Below, one piece after another: positions 27,526 through 34,816 of a DNA stretch of 64,000 bases. Below the pieces are notes generated by a model, which was not told the origin of the DNA, searched no databases, and saw nothing but the letters and a program-made list of their open reading frames with translations. Position numbers and translations under genes: made by a program. The stretch comes from Mycobacterium senriense (lineage in GTDB: Bacteria; Actinomycetota; Actinomycetes; Mycobacteriales; Mycobacteriaceae). The stretch covers positions 248,001 to 312,000 of the forward strand of contig NZ_AP024828.1 of NCBI RefSeq assembly GCF_019668465.1, written 5' to 3'. Positions within the stretch are counted from its first letter, which is position 1. Each line of letters begins with the position of its first letter.

Positions 27526-29319
27526 ATGTCCAAAAAAGAGGTTTCCGATTATCTGCTAGAGCGCTTGCGGGCGTGGGGCGTTGAACACGTGTTCGGATAT
27601 CCCGGCGACGGCATCAACGGGCTACTGGCCGCGTGGGGCCGCGCGGACAACAAGCCCAAGTTCATCCAGTCGCGCCATGAGGAGATGAGCGCCTTTGAGG
27701 CGGTCGGCTACGCCAAATTCACCGGCCGGGTCGGCGTCTGCGCCGCCACGTCCGGCCCCGGCGCGATCCACCTACTCAACGGTCTTTACGACGCCAAACT
27801 CGACCATGTTCCCGTGGTGGCCATCGTCGGCCAGACCAACCGCAGCGCCATGGGCGGGAACTATCAGCAGGAGGTCGACCTGCTGAGCTTGTTCAAGGAC
27901 GTCGCCAGCGACTACGTCCAAATGGTCACCGTCCCCGAACAATTGCCCAACGTGCTGGACCGCGCGATCCGGATAGCGATGACGCAGCGGGCCCCGACCG
28001 CGCTGATCATCCCCAGCGACGTCCAAGAACTCCCGTACTCGCCGCCCGAGCACGCGTTCAAGATGGTGCCCTCCAGCCTCGGCATCGAGTACCCCGAAAT
28101 CGCCCCTGACGACACCGCGATCGCCCGGGCCGCCGACGTGCTCAACGCCGGCAAGAAGGTCGCCATCCTGGCGGGCTCCGGCGCCCGCGGCGCCCACCAA
28201 GAGCTGGCCGAAGTCGCCGACCTGCTCGGCGCCGGCGCGGCGAAGGCGCTGTTGGGCAAGGACGTGCTGTCGGACGAATTGCCTTGGGTCACCGGCTCGA
28301 TCGGGTTGCTGGGCACGCGTCCGAGCTATGAGATGATGCGCGACTGCGACACGCTGCTGACCGTCGGCTCGAGCTTCCCGTACACGCAGTTCCTACCGGA
28401 GTTCGGCCAGGCCCGTGCGGTGCAGATCGACGTCGACGGCCGGATGATCGGCATGCGCTACCCGTTCGAGGTCAACCTGGTCGCCGACGCGAAGACCGCG
28501 CTGCGGGCGCTGATTCCGCACCTGCGCCGCAAGGAGGACCGCTCGTGGCGTGAGGGCATCGAGAAGACCGTGGCCCGGTGGTGGGAGACCATGGAGAAGG
28601 AGGCGATGGTCAGCGCCCACCCGGTCAATCCACTGCGACTGTTCTCCGAGCTGTCGCCACAGCTGCCCGACAATGCCATCGTCGCAGCCGATTCCGGCTC
28701 ATCGGCCAACTGGTACGCGCGCAACCTGCGCTTCCGCGGCAACATGCGGGGCTCGCTGTCGGGCACGCTGGCCACGATGGGCCCCGGGGTTCCGTACGGC
28801 ATCGGCGCCAAGTTCGGCCACCCGGACCGGCCCGTCATCGTGTTCGCCGGTGACGGCGCCATGCAGATGAACGGCATGGCCGAACTGATCACGATCAAGC
28901 GGTACTGGAACGAATGGGAAGACCCCCGCCTGATCATCGCCATCCTGCACAACAACGATCTCAACCAGGTGACCTGGGAAATGCGCGCCATGGCCGGTGC
29001 GCCGAAATTCGCGGAGTCCCAGAATCTTCCGGACATCGACTTCGCCGCGTTCGCGGCCAGCCTGGGCCTGAGCGCCGTGGCCATCAAGGATCCGGAGGAA
29101 TTGTCGGACGCCTGGCGGCAGGCGCTGTCGGCGGATCGTCCCACGGTGCTCGATGTCTACACCGACCCGGACATGCCGCCCATCCCGCCGCACGCGACCT
29201 GGGAGCAGTTCAAGTCGGCGACCACCGCGGTGCTCTCCGGTGACGAGGATCGGGTGGGCTTCGTCAAGGTCGGCTTGAAGACCAAGGCCCAGGAGTTCTT
29301 GCCGCACAAGAAGAGTTGA
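27526..29319 (+). CDS. Thiamine-pyrophosphate enzyme, pyruvate-oxidase (PoxB)-like
   Basis: This three-domain TPP enzyme has 597 residues. The N-terminal Pyr domain has GYPGDGINGLLAAW and the catalytic Glu in SRHEEMSAFEA. The middle FAD/nucleotide-type domain has VAILAGSGARGAHQEL. The C-terminal PP domain has GDGAMQMN and, 25 residues later, HNNDLNQ, binding Mg-TPP. The order and length fit pyruvate oxidase/acetolactate-synthase relatives; PoxB-like function (pyruvate to acetate, quinone-linked) is most likely. ATG 27526 follows GAGGAGGG. The 272-nt region upstream shows no clear SigF site. Confidence 0.88.
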   Translation: MSKKEVSDYLLERLRAWGVEHVFGYPGDGINGLLAAWGRADNKPKFIQSRHEEMSAFEAVGYAKFTGRVGVCAATSGPGAIHLLNGLYDAKLDHVPVVAIVGQTNRSAMGGNYQQEVDLLSLFKDVASDYVQMVTVPEQLPNVLDRAIRIAMTQRAPTALIIPSDVQELPYSPPEHAFKMVPSSLGIEYPEIAPDDTAIARAADVLNAGKKVAILAGSGARGAHQELAEVADLLGAGAAKALLGKDVLSDELPWVTGSIGLLGTRPSYEMMRDCDTLLTVGSSFPYTQFLPEFGQARAVQIDVDGRMIGMRYPFEVNLVADAKTALRALIPHLRRKEDRSWREGIEKTVARWWETMEKEAMVSAHPVNPLRLFSELSPQLPDNAIVAADSGSSANWYARNLRFRGNMRGSLSGTLATMGPGVPYGIGAKFGHPDRPVIVFAGDGAMQMNGMAELITIKRYWNEWEDPRLIIAILHNNDLNQVTWEMRAMAGAPKFAESQNLPDIDFAAFAASLGLSAVAIKDPEELSDAWRQALSADRPTVLDVYTDPDMPPIPPHATWEQFKSATTAVLSGDEDRVGFVKVGLKTKAQEFLPHKKS

Positions 29320-29335
29320 CCCACAGCGGGTCGAC

Positions 29336-30004
29336 TCAGCCGCGCCTGCCCAGCCCTGCACGCGTACTACGCAGGTCGTCGACGAACGCCTTGTAGACCT
29401 CGTCATGCCGGTCGCTGCGGTCGCGCAACACCGACGAGGGGTGAACCGTCGCCACGACGGTCGGCTCGGGTGTCAGCTGCACGTCGACGGTCGAGGGCAA
29501 CCGCGTTTGTTGGCCCCGCTGGGTGGACACCCGAAATGTGGCTCCCAGCAACGACTGTGCGGCAGTAGCGCCCAGGCACACGATGACCTCCGGTTGCACC
29601 GCCTCGATCTCGGCGATCAGCCAGGGTCGGCAGGCGACCACTTCGGTGCGACCGGGCTTTTGGTGGATGCGTCGCTTGCCGCCCTTGCGGGTGAACTTGA
29701 AGTGCTTGACGGCGTTGGTCTCATAGACCATCGCCGGGTCGATGCCGGCGTCCTCGAGGGCGCGGGCGAGCAGTCGTCCGGCGGGGCCGACGAACGGCTC
29801 ACCGGCGCGGTCCTCCTGGTCGCCGGGTTGCTCGCCCACCAGCATGATCGGGGCCCCGGGATGCCCGCTGCCGAACACCGTTTGGGTGGCGTCCTCGAAA
29901 AGCGAACAGCCGTGGCAGGTTTCGGCCGCATCGCGCAGCGCGTCGAGGCCGCGCTCCTCTGGGAGGTAGCGAGCGGCCCCGGGTGCGTTCGATGTGGCGG
30001 CCAT
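29336..30004 (-). CDS. udgX: UdgX-type uracil-DNA-binding glycosylase
   Basis: This FeS uracil-DNA glycosylase superfamily protein has 222 residues. Motif 1 is GEQPGDQED (57-65) and the UdgX-specific loop KRRIHQKP is at 110-117, containing His114, which corresponds to the residue that links covalently to the deoxyribose at uracil sites in the M. smegmatis enzyme. Cys30, Cys33, Cys125 and Cys143 can ligate the 4Fe-4S cluster; the C-terminal HPSSVL motif is present. It binds uracil in DNA tightly instead of simply excising it. Located after the hemerythrin gene on the same strand, separated by a strong hairpin. ATG 30004 has no obvious ribosome-binding site. Confidence 0.92.
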   Translation of the reverse strand: MAATSNAPGAARYLPEERGLDALRDAAETCHGCSLFEDATQTVFGSGHPGAPIMLVGEQPGDQEDRAGEPFVGPAGRLLARALEDAGIDPAMVYETNAVKHFKFTRKGGKRRIHQKPGRTEVVACRPWLIAEIEAVQPEVIVCLGATAAQSLLGATFRVSTQRGQQTRLPSTVDVQLTPEPTVVATVHPSSVLRDRSDRHDEVYKAFVDDLRSTRAGLGRRG

Positions 30005-30016
30005 GACGAGACGGAG

Positions 30017-30061
30017 GGCGTGGGTACCCCCGCTCCCCCACCGAGCGGGGGTACCCACGCC
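30017..30061. repeat. Perfect 19-bp inverted repeat (hairpin) between hemerythrin and udgX
   Basis: Arms at 30017-30035 and 30043-30061 are exact reverse complements (GGCGTGGGTACCCCCGCTC) with a 7-nt loop. It lies 13 nt after the hemerythrin stop and 12 nt before the udgX ATG on the transcribed strand. It could be a terminator/attenuator or a copy of a dispersed palindromic repeat. Confidence 0.85.
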
Positions 30062-30074
30062 TCGGGCGGTGGTG

Positions 30075-30635
30075 TCAGCCCTTGCCGATGATGGCGTCGC
30101 GGGCCCGGTCGAGCATCGCGGCGAACGGCCCGGCGGCCAGGTTGGCCACCTGGGATTCCACCCCGGCGTGCGGCCGGGTGGGGGCAATCGCCTCGGCGAG
30201 CTTGGCGGCGCGGCCCATGCGTTCGAGCTCTTCGCCGCTCAATTCCTCACCCAGCTTGACGAATTCGTCGTGTTCCTCGTGCTCGGCGTGTTTGACGACG
30301 GCGTCGCGCAACTTCGTCAATTCGCGAGTGAACTCCTCGCTGTCGACGTCGAGCTTTTCCAGCTTCTGCAGAACGGTCTTGGCTTCGTGCTCTTCCTGCA
30401 GCCGCTTGTCCACCACGGCGGTGCCGTTGGCGATCTTGCGCTTGGCACGGGGGTGAACGATCTCTTCCTCCGCGGTCTCGTGCACGGCGAGCATCCGCCG
30501 CAGCTCGATGAAGGCCTTCTCGCGGGCCTTTCCGGACGCCGCCAGGGTTTCGGCGAACATCGCCTTGATCTGCTCGTGCTGACTGACGAGGAAGTCGACC
30601 ACATCGCTGGGCGACTTGATGGCGTTCGGTGCCAC
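30075..30635 (-). CDS. Hemerythrin HHE-domain protein
   Basis: This 186-residue four-helix-bundle protein has the iron-ligand pattern of HHE domains: FLVSQHEQIKAMF, MLAVHETAEEEIVHP, LQEEHEAKTVLQKLE and VVKHAEHEEHDEF. It likely binds a diiron centre for O2, NO or peroxide sensing or storage. The C-terminal 50 residues are a low-complexity Ala-rich tail. A GTTT-N16-GGGTAG promoter lies 61-86 nt upstream. The downstream gene on the same strand is udgX, separated by a 19-bp hairpin. Confidence 0.92.
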   Translation of the reverse strand: MAPNAIKSPSDVVDFLVSQHEQIKAMFAETLAASGKAREKAFIELRRMLAVHETAEEEIVHPRAKRKIANGTAVVDKRLQEEHEAKTVLQKLEKLDVDSEEFTRELTKLRDAVVKHAEHEEHDEFVKLGEELSGEELERMGRAAKLAEAIAPTRPHAGVESQVANLAAGPFAAMLDRARDAIIGKG

Positions 30636-30695
30636 AGTGTCCCTCCCATCTGCTTTGGTTCGGCGCGCATGGCTGCTGCGCGCCCGCTGAAACGG

Positions 30696-30721
30696 CTACC
30701 CGACGATTCCGACCGTCAAAC
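30696..30721 (-). promoter_or_regulatory. SigF-type promoter of the hemerythrin gene
   Basis: On the minus strand: GTTT, 16 nt, GGGTAG. The -10 ends 61 nt before the hemerythrin ATG. Matches the mycobacterial SigF consensus GTTT-N15-17-GGGTA. Confidence 0.65.
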
Positions 30722-30782
30722 GGGTGTGGGCGTGCCCGCAGGGGGTATGTCCTGGACAAACGGCGAAAGGAGCACGCGGTCG

Positions 30783-31856
30783 ATGGGCGCCGGAATGGGT
30801 CTCCGCGCGGGCCAGCGCACGCGGGCGCTGCTGCGCTGCGGTGTCGTCGGAGCGGTCGCCGCGGCCGCGATAACCACCGGGTGCTCGCACCCCGGAGCGT
30901 CGCTGGAATCCGCCCCCGACGTCGAGCTCTGGCGGGCCGGTGTCGCGTTGCACGAGCCGGTGTGGTCCTACCGCATGCACGCCCTGGTCGCGCTAACCGA
31001 CGATCACCGGCTGGCCGAGGTCACCGCCGGCGACCGCGGCGGCGACGCCAAGACGAGGTTCTCCGCACCCATGGCGGCCGGACGCAATCTGCAGATCAGC
31101 CGGAAAGACGAGGGCGAAGTCTTCGTGCCGCAGCCGGACCGCGGCCGGGTCGCCGCGGTCGACCTGCAAAGTCTGCGCCAGGTCAACGATTTCGACGCCG
31201 GACCGGCCCCGGCCTACCTATCCGAGGACGCGGGATTGCGGATGCTACTGGCGCTGTCGTCGGATGGGACGGCGGTAACACCGGTGGATCAGTATGGCTA
31301 CCGCAAGCTGCCCACCGCGGTCACCAACACGAGCGCCGACACCATCGACGGCGCGAACCGCGGCCGCGAGCTCGACTACCACCTGTTCGGATCGTCGGGC
31401 ATCCGCCACTTCCAGGGGACGTCCTCGCCTGCGGCGCAACGCGGCTCACTGGACTTCGACGTCGCCGTCGCGGCCGGTGACGGCACCGCGGTGACCCGCA
31501 GCTATGTTGCCGGCCACGACGACAACACGCTGCATGCGATCGACTCCCGTCGCGGCGGACAGGGATTGGAGGAGCTGGCCAGCACTCGGTTACCGTCGCC
31601 GATCCGCGAACTCGGCACCGACGACACCAGGATCTACGCCGCCACCGACCACGAGCTGGTGACTCTCGAAACGGCGAGCTTCACCGGCTTTCCGGACGGG
31701 CGGATCCCGGTGCTGCGTGCCATCGACTACCGGGCGGGGCTGCCGCCCGATGCTCGGGCGGCCGAACTGTCGGGCATGGCGGTCGGGCCGCATCGGGTCT
31801 ACCTGACCTTCGCGCACGCGCCCTACGTGGTCAGCATTGCCAAGCCGCGGCTGTGA
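30783..31856 (+). CDS. Lipoprotein with a beta-propeller-like domain
   Basis: This 357-residue lipoprotein has a basic start (RAGQRTRALLR), a hydrophobic core and the lipobox ITTGC with Cys34. The mature part consists of repeated short strands with Asp/Gly turns (GRVAAVDLQSLRQVNDFD, NTLHAIDSRRGGQGLEE, YAATDHELVTLE), resembling a YncE/PQQ-like propeller. No catalytic motif is seen. ATG 30783 follows AAAGGA. It is divergent from hemerythrin. GGGTAT at 30743-30748 could be a SigF -10, but no -35 lies at the right distance. Confidence 0.8.
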   Translation: MGAGMGLRAGQRTRALLRCGVVGAVAAAAITTGCSHPGASLESAPDVELWRAGVALHEPVWSYRMHALVALTDDHRLAEVTAGDRGGDAKTRFSAPMAAGRNLQISRKDEGEVFVPQPDRGRVAAVDLQSLRQVNDFDAGPAPAYLSEDAGLRMLLALSSDGTAVTPVDQYGYRKLPTAVTNTSADTIDGANRGRELDYHLFGSSGIRHFQGTSSPAAQRGSLDFDVAVAAGDGTAVTRSYVAGHDDNTLHAIDSRRGGQGLEELASTRLPSPIRELGTDDTRIYAATDHELVTLETASFTGFPDGRIPVLRAIDYRAGLPPDARAAELSGMAVGPHRVYLTFAHAPYVVSIAKPRL

Positions 31857-31927
31857 CGGCCCCCGTTTAGAGGAGGGCCCACGTCGGCTACATTTCGGGC
31901 AGGTTCGGCTGGTAAGGAGGCACTGGG

Positions 31928-32947
31928 GTGACCAACCCGCAGGACCCGTATTGGCAAAACCCGCTGAGCTACGACCCGCTCGGCCGGGTCCCGCCCCCCG
32001 ACGTGGAACCGCCCGCGCCGCCGCCCGCCGTGCAGCCGCCGCCGTTCACGCCGCCGCCCGCACCTGCGCCCTACCGCCCGCCGGTCAACACCATGGCGAC
32101 GCTGTCGCTGGTTTTCGCGTTCCTGTTCGCTCCCGTGGGAGCGATGCTGGGACATGTCGGTCTGGCGCAGATCCGCCGCACCGGCGAACTCGGCCGGGAC
32201 CGTGCCCTGGTGGGCGTGACGTTGTCGTACATCTTCATCATGTTGGCGGTCGTCGCCCTGGCCGGCTGGGCCACGCTGGCCGGCTCGACCTCGTCGCACC
32301 GGACGTCCCCCGGCTCCAGCACGGCCGCCGGGCCGCCGCCGCCCACCGTCCCGCCGGAGACCATCGCCACCCTGCTGCCCGGGCTCGACGCGCTGCGCAA
32401 CATCACCGCCGACGCCAACCTCGACGTCGGCCCGACCTGGAACAGCCCCGGCCGCACCCCGGATGACGGCAGCATCGACCGCCCGGAGTGCTGGGAAAGC
32501 ATCGCCGCCGGCAGCCCGGACGCCTACACCCCTGGGGCGCTGGCCGGATATCACGCCGGCGAATTCACCGACTCGCGCAGCATGATGAAGTCCATGCAGG
32601 TCATCCAGGGCGTTGCGGCCTTCCGTGATCCGGGCGCGGCCCAGGCGCAGCTGGGCACCCTGCTGTCGGGATGGCACAAGTGCGGCGGCTCCACAGTCAC
32701 CGTGTCCGCTCCCGGCGGGCAGCCGATACCGATGTCGGTGAGCGCACCCGCCGACGCGGGCAACGGCATCACCACCCTGGACCTCACGCCCAAGGGCATC
32801 CAGGTGCGATCGGCACGGGCGATCGCGGCCAAGGCGAACGTCGTCATCGACCTGAACGTCTCCGCCAGCGGGACCACCGACAGCGCGCCGCCCCGCGCGG
32901 CGGCGGTCAGCATCGCCAACTACATCCTCGGCAAGATCCCCGGCTGA
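31928..32947 (+). CDS. DUF4190 membrane protein with PknH-like sensor domain
   Basis: This 339-residue protein has a Pro-rich cytoplasmic head (residues about 10-50) and a DUF4190 double membrane segment (about 55-80 and 95-119, with GHVGLAQIRRTGE between). A Ser/Pro linker leads to an extracellular PknH-type sensor domain (about 160-335) with the conserved Cys pair (PECWESI and WHKCGGSTV). The kinase domain of PknH is absent, so it is a stand-alone sensor or lipid/ligand-binding protein. GTG 31928 follows AAGGAGG at 8 nt. Confidence 0.88.
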   Translation: MTNPQDPYWQNPLSYDPLGRVPPPDVEPPAPPPAVQPPPFTPPPAPAPYRPPVNTMATLSLVFAFLFAPVGAMLGHVGLAQIRRTGELGRDRALVGVTLSYIFIMLAVVALAGWATLAGSTSSHRTSPGSSTAAGPPPPTVPPETIATLLPGLDALRNITADANLDVGPTWNSPGRTPDDGSIDRPECWESIAAGSPDAYTPGALAGYHAGEFTDSRSMMKSMQVIQGVAAFRDPGAAQAQLGTLLSGWHKCGGSTVTVSAPGGQPIPMSVSAPADAGNGITTLDLTPKGIQVRSARAIAAKANVVIDLNVSASGTTDSAPPRAAAVSIANYILGKIPG

Positions 32948-32970
32948 GCGACCCACGCTGATCGGCGCCG

Positions 32971-32986
32971 GCTCAGTAGGCTGAGC
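32971..32986 (+). promoter_or_regulatory. Small hairpin abutting the aldo-keto reductase start
   Basis: GCTCAG-TAGG-CTGAGC, a perfect 6-bp stem ending 2 nt before ATG 32989 and occupying the ribosome-binding position. It may terminate the upstream transcript or restrain translation of the next gene. Confidence 0.35.
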
Positions 32987-32988
32987 TT

Positions 32989-33960
32989 ATGAAATTTGTC
33001 GACGTCGAAGGGATCGGCCGGGTCAGCCGAATCGGCCTGGGCACCTGGCAGTTCGGTTCACGCGAGTGGGGCTACGGGGACAGCTACGCCGCCGGCGCCG
33101 CGGGCGACATCGTGCGCCGCGCCCGCGCCCTCGGGGTGACGCTGTTCGACACGGCCGAGGTCTACGGCCTGGGCAAGAGCGAGCGGATCCTGGGCGAGGC
33201 CCTGGGCGACGAGCGGGCCGACGTCGTGGTGGCCAGCAAGATCATGCCGGTCGCCCCCTTCCCCGCCGTGGTCAAGCAGCGCGCCCGCGCCAGCGCGCAG
33301 CGGCTGGTCCTGGACCGCATCCCGCTGTACCAGATTCACCAGCCCAACCCGGTGTTCCCCGATTCGGTGATCATGCCGGGCATGCGAGACCTGCTCGACA
33401 GCGGCAAGATCGGCGCGGCCGGCGTCTCGAACTATTCGCTGCAGCGGTGGCAGAAGGCCGACGCCGCGCTCGGCCGGCCGGTGATCAGCAACCAGGTGCA
33501 CTTCTCGCTCGCCTACCCGAAGGCGCTGAAGAACCTGGTGCCGTTCGCCGAGCGGGAGAACCGCATCGTGATCGCCTACAGCCCGCTGGAGCAGGGGCTG
33601 CTGGGTGGCAAATACGGCGTCGACAACCGTCCGGGCGGCGTGCGCGCGGTGAACTCGCTGTTCGGCACGGAGAACCTGCGCCGCGTCGAGCCGCTGCTGC
33701 AGCTGTTGCGCGACGTCGCGAAGGACGTCGATGCGAAACCGGCGCAGGTGGCGCTGGCCTGGCTGATCAGCTACCCGGGCGTGGTCGCCATTCCCGGCGC
33801 GTCCAGCGTCGAGCAGCTCGAGTTCAACGTCGCCGCCGCCGACATCGAGCTGCCCACCGCCTCGCGTGACGCGCTCACCGACGCGGCCCTGGCCTTCCGG
33901 CCCACGTCGGCGGCGCGCTTCCTCACCGACCTGGCCAAGGAGAAGCTCGGCCGCCGCTAA
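32989..33960 (+). CDS. Aldo-keto reductase
   Basis: This 323-residue (beta/alpha)8 AKR has the complete catalytic tetrad: Asp54 and Tyr59 (LFDTAEVYG), Lys84 (VVASKIMP) and His117 (YQIHQPNP). The NADPH-binding region is near IPGASSVEQLEFNV. It reduces aldehydes or ketones in the cytosol; substrate unknown. It follows the sensor-domain gene by 41 nt and converges with the SDR gene (4-nt overlap). No Shine-Dalgarno is visible, since a hairpin fills that place. Confidence 0.9.
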   Translation: MKFVDVEGIGRVSRIGLGTWQFGSREWGYGDSYAAGAAGDIVRRARALGVTLFDTAEVYGLGKSERILGEALGDERADVVVASKIMPVAPFPAVVKQRARASAQRLVLDRIPLYQIHQPNPVFPDSVIMPGMRDLLDSGKIGAAGVSNYSLQRWQKADAALGRPVISNQVHFSLAYPKALKNLVPFAERENRIVIAYSPLEQGLLGGKYGVDNRPGGVRAVNSLFGTENLRRVEPLLQLLRDVAKDVDAKPAQVALAWLISYPGVVAIPGASSVEQLEFNVAAADIELPTASRDALTDAALAFRPTSAARFLTDLAKEKLGRR

Positions 33961-34736
33961 GACTGGTTGGCCTCGGCGAACGCGGCGGGGCTGGCCGGAG
34001 CGCCGCGGGCCACCACCAGCGGCATCGACGTCGAGGCATTGGTTCGCAGGATTGTGTGGACGACGTCGACGAGGTCTTCGACGGGCATCAGCTTGCCGGG
34101 CATGCAGCCGCGCGACGACCACAGCGGCACCGCCTTCATCGCGAGGTCCATGTCCCAGCCCTCGTTCATGCCGGTCTGTCCGTCGCCTTCGCCGCCCGCG
34201 CACTCGCCGACGATCAGGTTGGTGAAACCGATGTCGGAGTGTTCGGCCCGCCACGCCTCCACGAGCCGCTCCAGGGCGGCCTTGCTGACTCCGTACGCGC
34301 CCAGACCCGGCCACGGCGGTCCGAAGGTGCCGGCGTCGGAGGACAGGTATACCGCCTTGCCGGCCGAAGCGGTCAAATGCGGCACCGCCGCGGCCGTCAC
34401 CAGCGACGCCCCGATGACGTTGGTGTCGAAGATGCGCCGCCACGTCTCGGCGTCGGTGTCCACCATGCGGACCAGCGGTCCGACGGCGGGTGTGTAGACG
34501 ATGTTGTCGATGCCGCCGAGCCCTTCGGCGGCGCGGTCGATGGCCGAGCGGCAGGATTCCTGGTCGGTGACATCGCATTCGATGGCGATGGCGTTCGGGC
34601 CGGCATCCTTGGCCGCGGCCTCGATGCGCTCACGACGCCGGGCGAGAAGCGCAACCTGATCGCCGCGCTGCGCAAGACCGACACCTATGCAACGTCCCAA
34701 CCCACTGGAGGCGCCGACCACCACTGTCCTTGACAT
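33957..34736 (-). CDS. SDR-family oxidoreductase
   Basis: This classical SDR of 259 residues has VVVGASSGLGRCIGVGL (glycine motif), CDVTDQESC, catalytic Ser in YLSSDAGTFG and Tyr-x3-Lys in GAYGVSKAALERL. The usual NNAG is replaced by IVYTPAVGP, an atypical strand-4 motif. Cofactor preference is probably NADP (basic ARRRER after strand 2). Convergent overlap with the aldo-keto reductase. Substrate unknown. Confidence 0.88.
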   Translation of the reverse strand: MSRTVVVGASSGLGRCIGVGLAQRGDQVALLARRRERIEAAAKDAGPNAIAIECDVTDQESCRSAIDRAAEGLGGIDNIVYTPAVGPLVRMVDTDAETWRRIFDTNVIGASLVTAAAVPHLTASAGKAVYLSSDAGTFGPPWPGLGAYGVSKAALERLVEAWRAEHSDIGFTNLIVGECAGGEGDGQTGMNEGWDMDLAMKAVPLWSSRGCMPGKLMPVEDLVDVVHTILRTNASTSMPLVVARGAPASPAAFAEANQS

Positions 34737-34816
34737 TTTCGCCCTCTCTTGTAACGCAAGACGCTGTCGCCAGAAACCTACCGGATGCGACGCGTCGCGT
34801 GGCGATCACCGGCCGC

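Noticed and set aside
30743..30748. GGGTAT upstream of the lipoprotein gene at 30783
   Set aside because: No GTTT-like -35 at 14-18 nt.
33058..34578. 506-codon minus-strand frame
   Set aside because: Runs across the aldo-keto reductase antisense and the SDR out of frame; no continuous domain.
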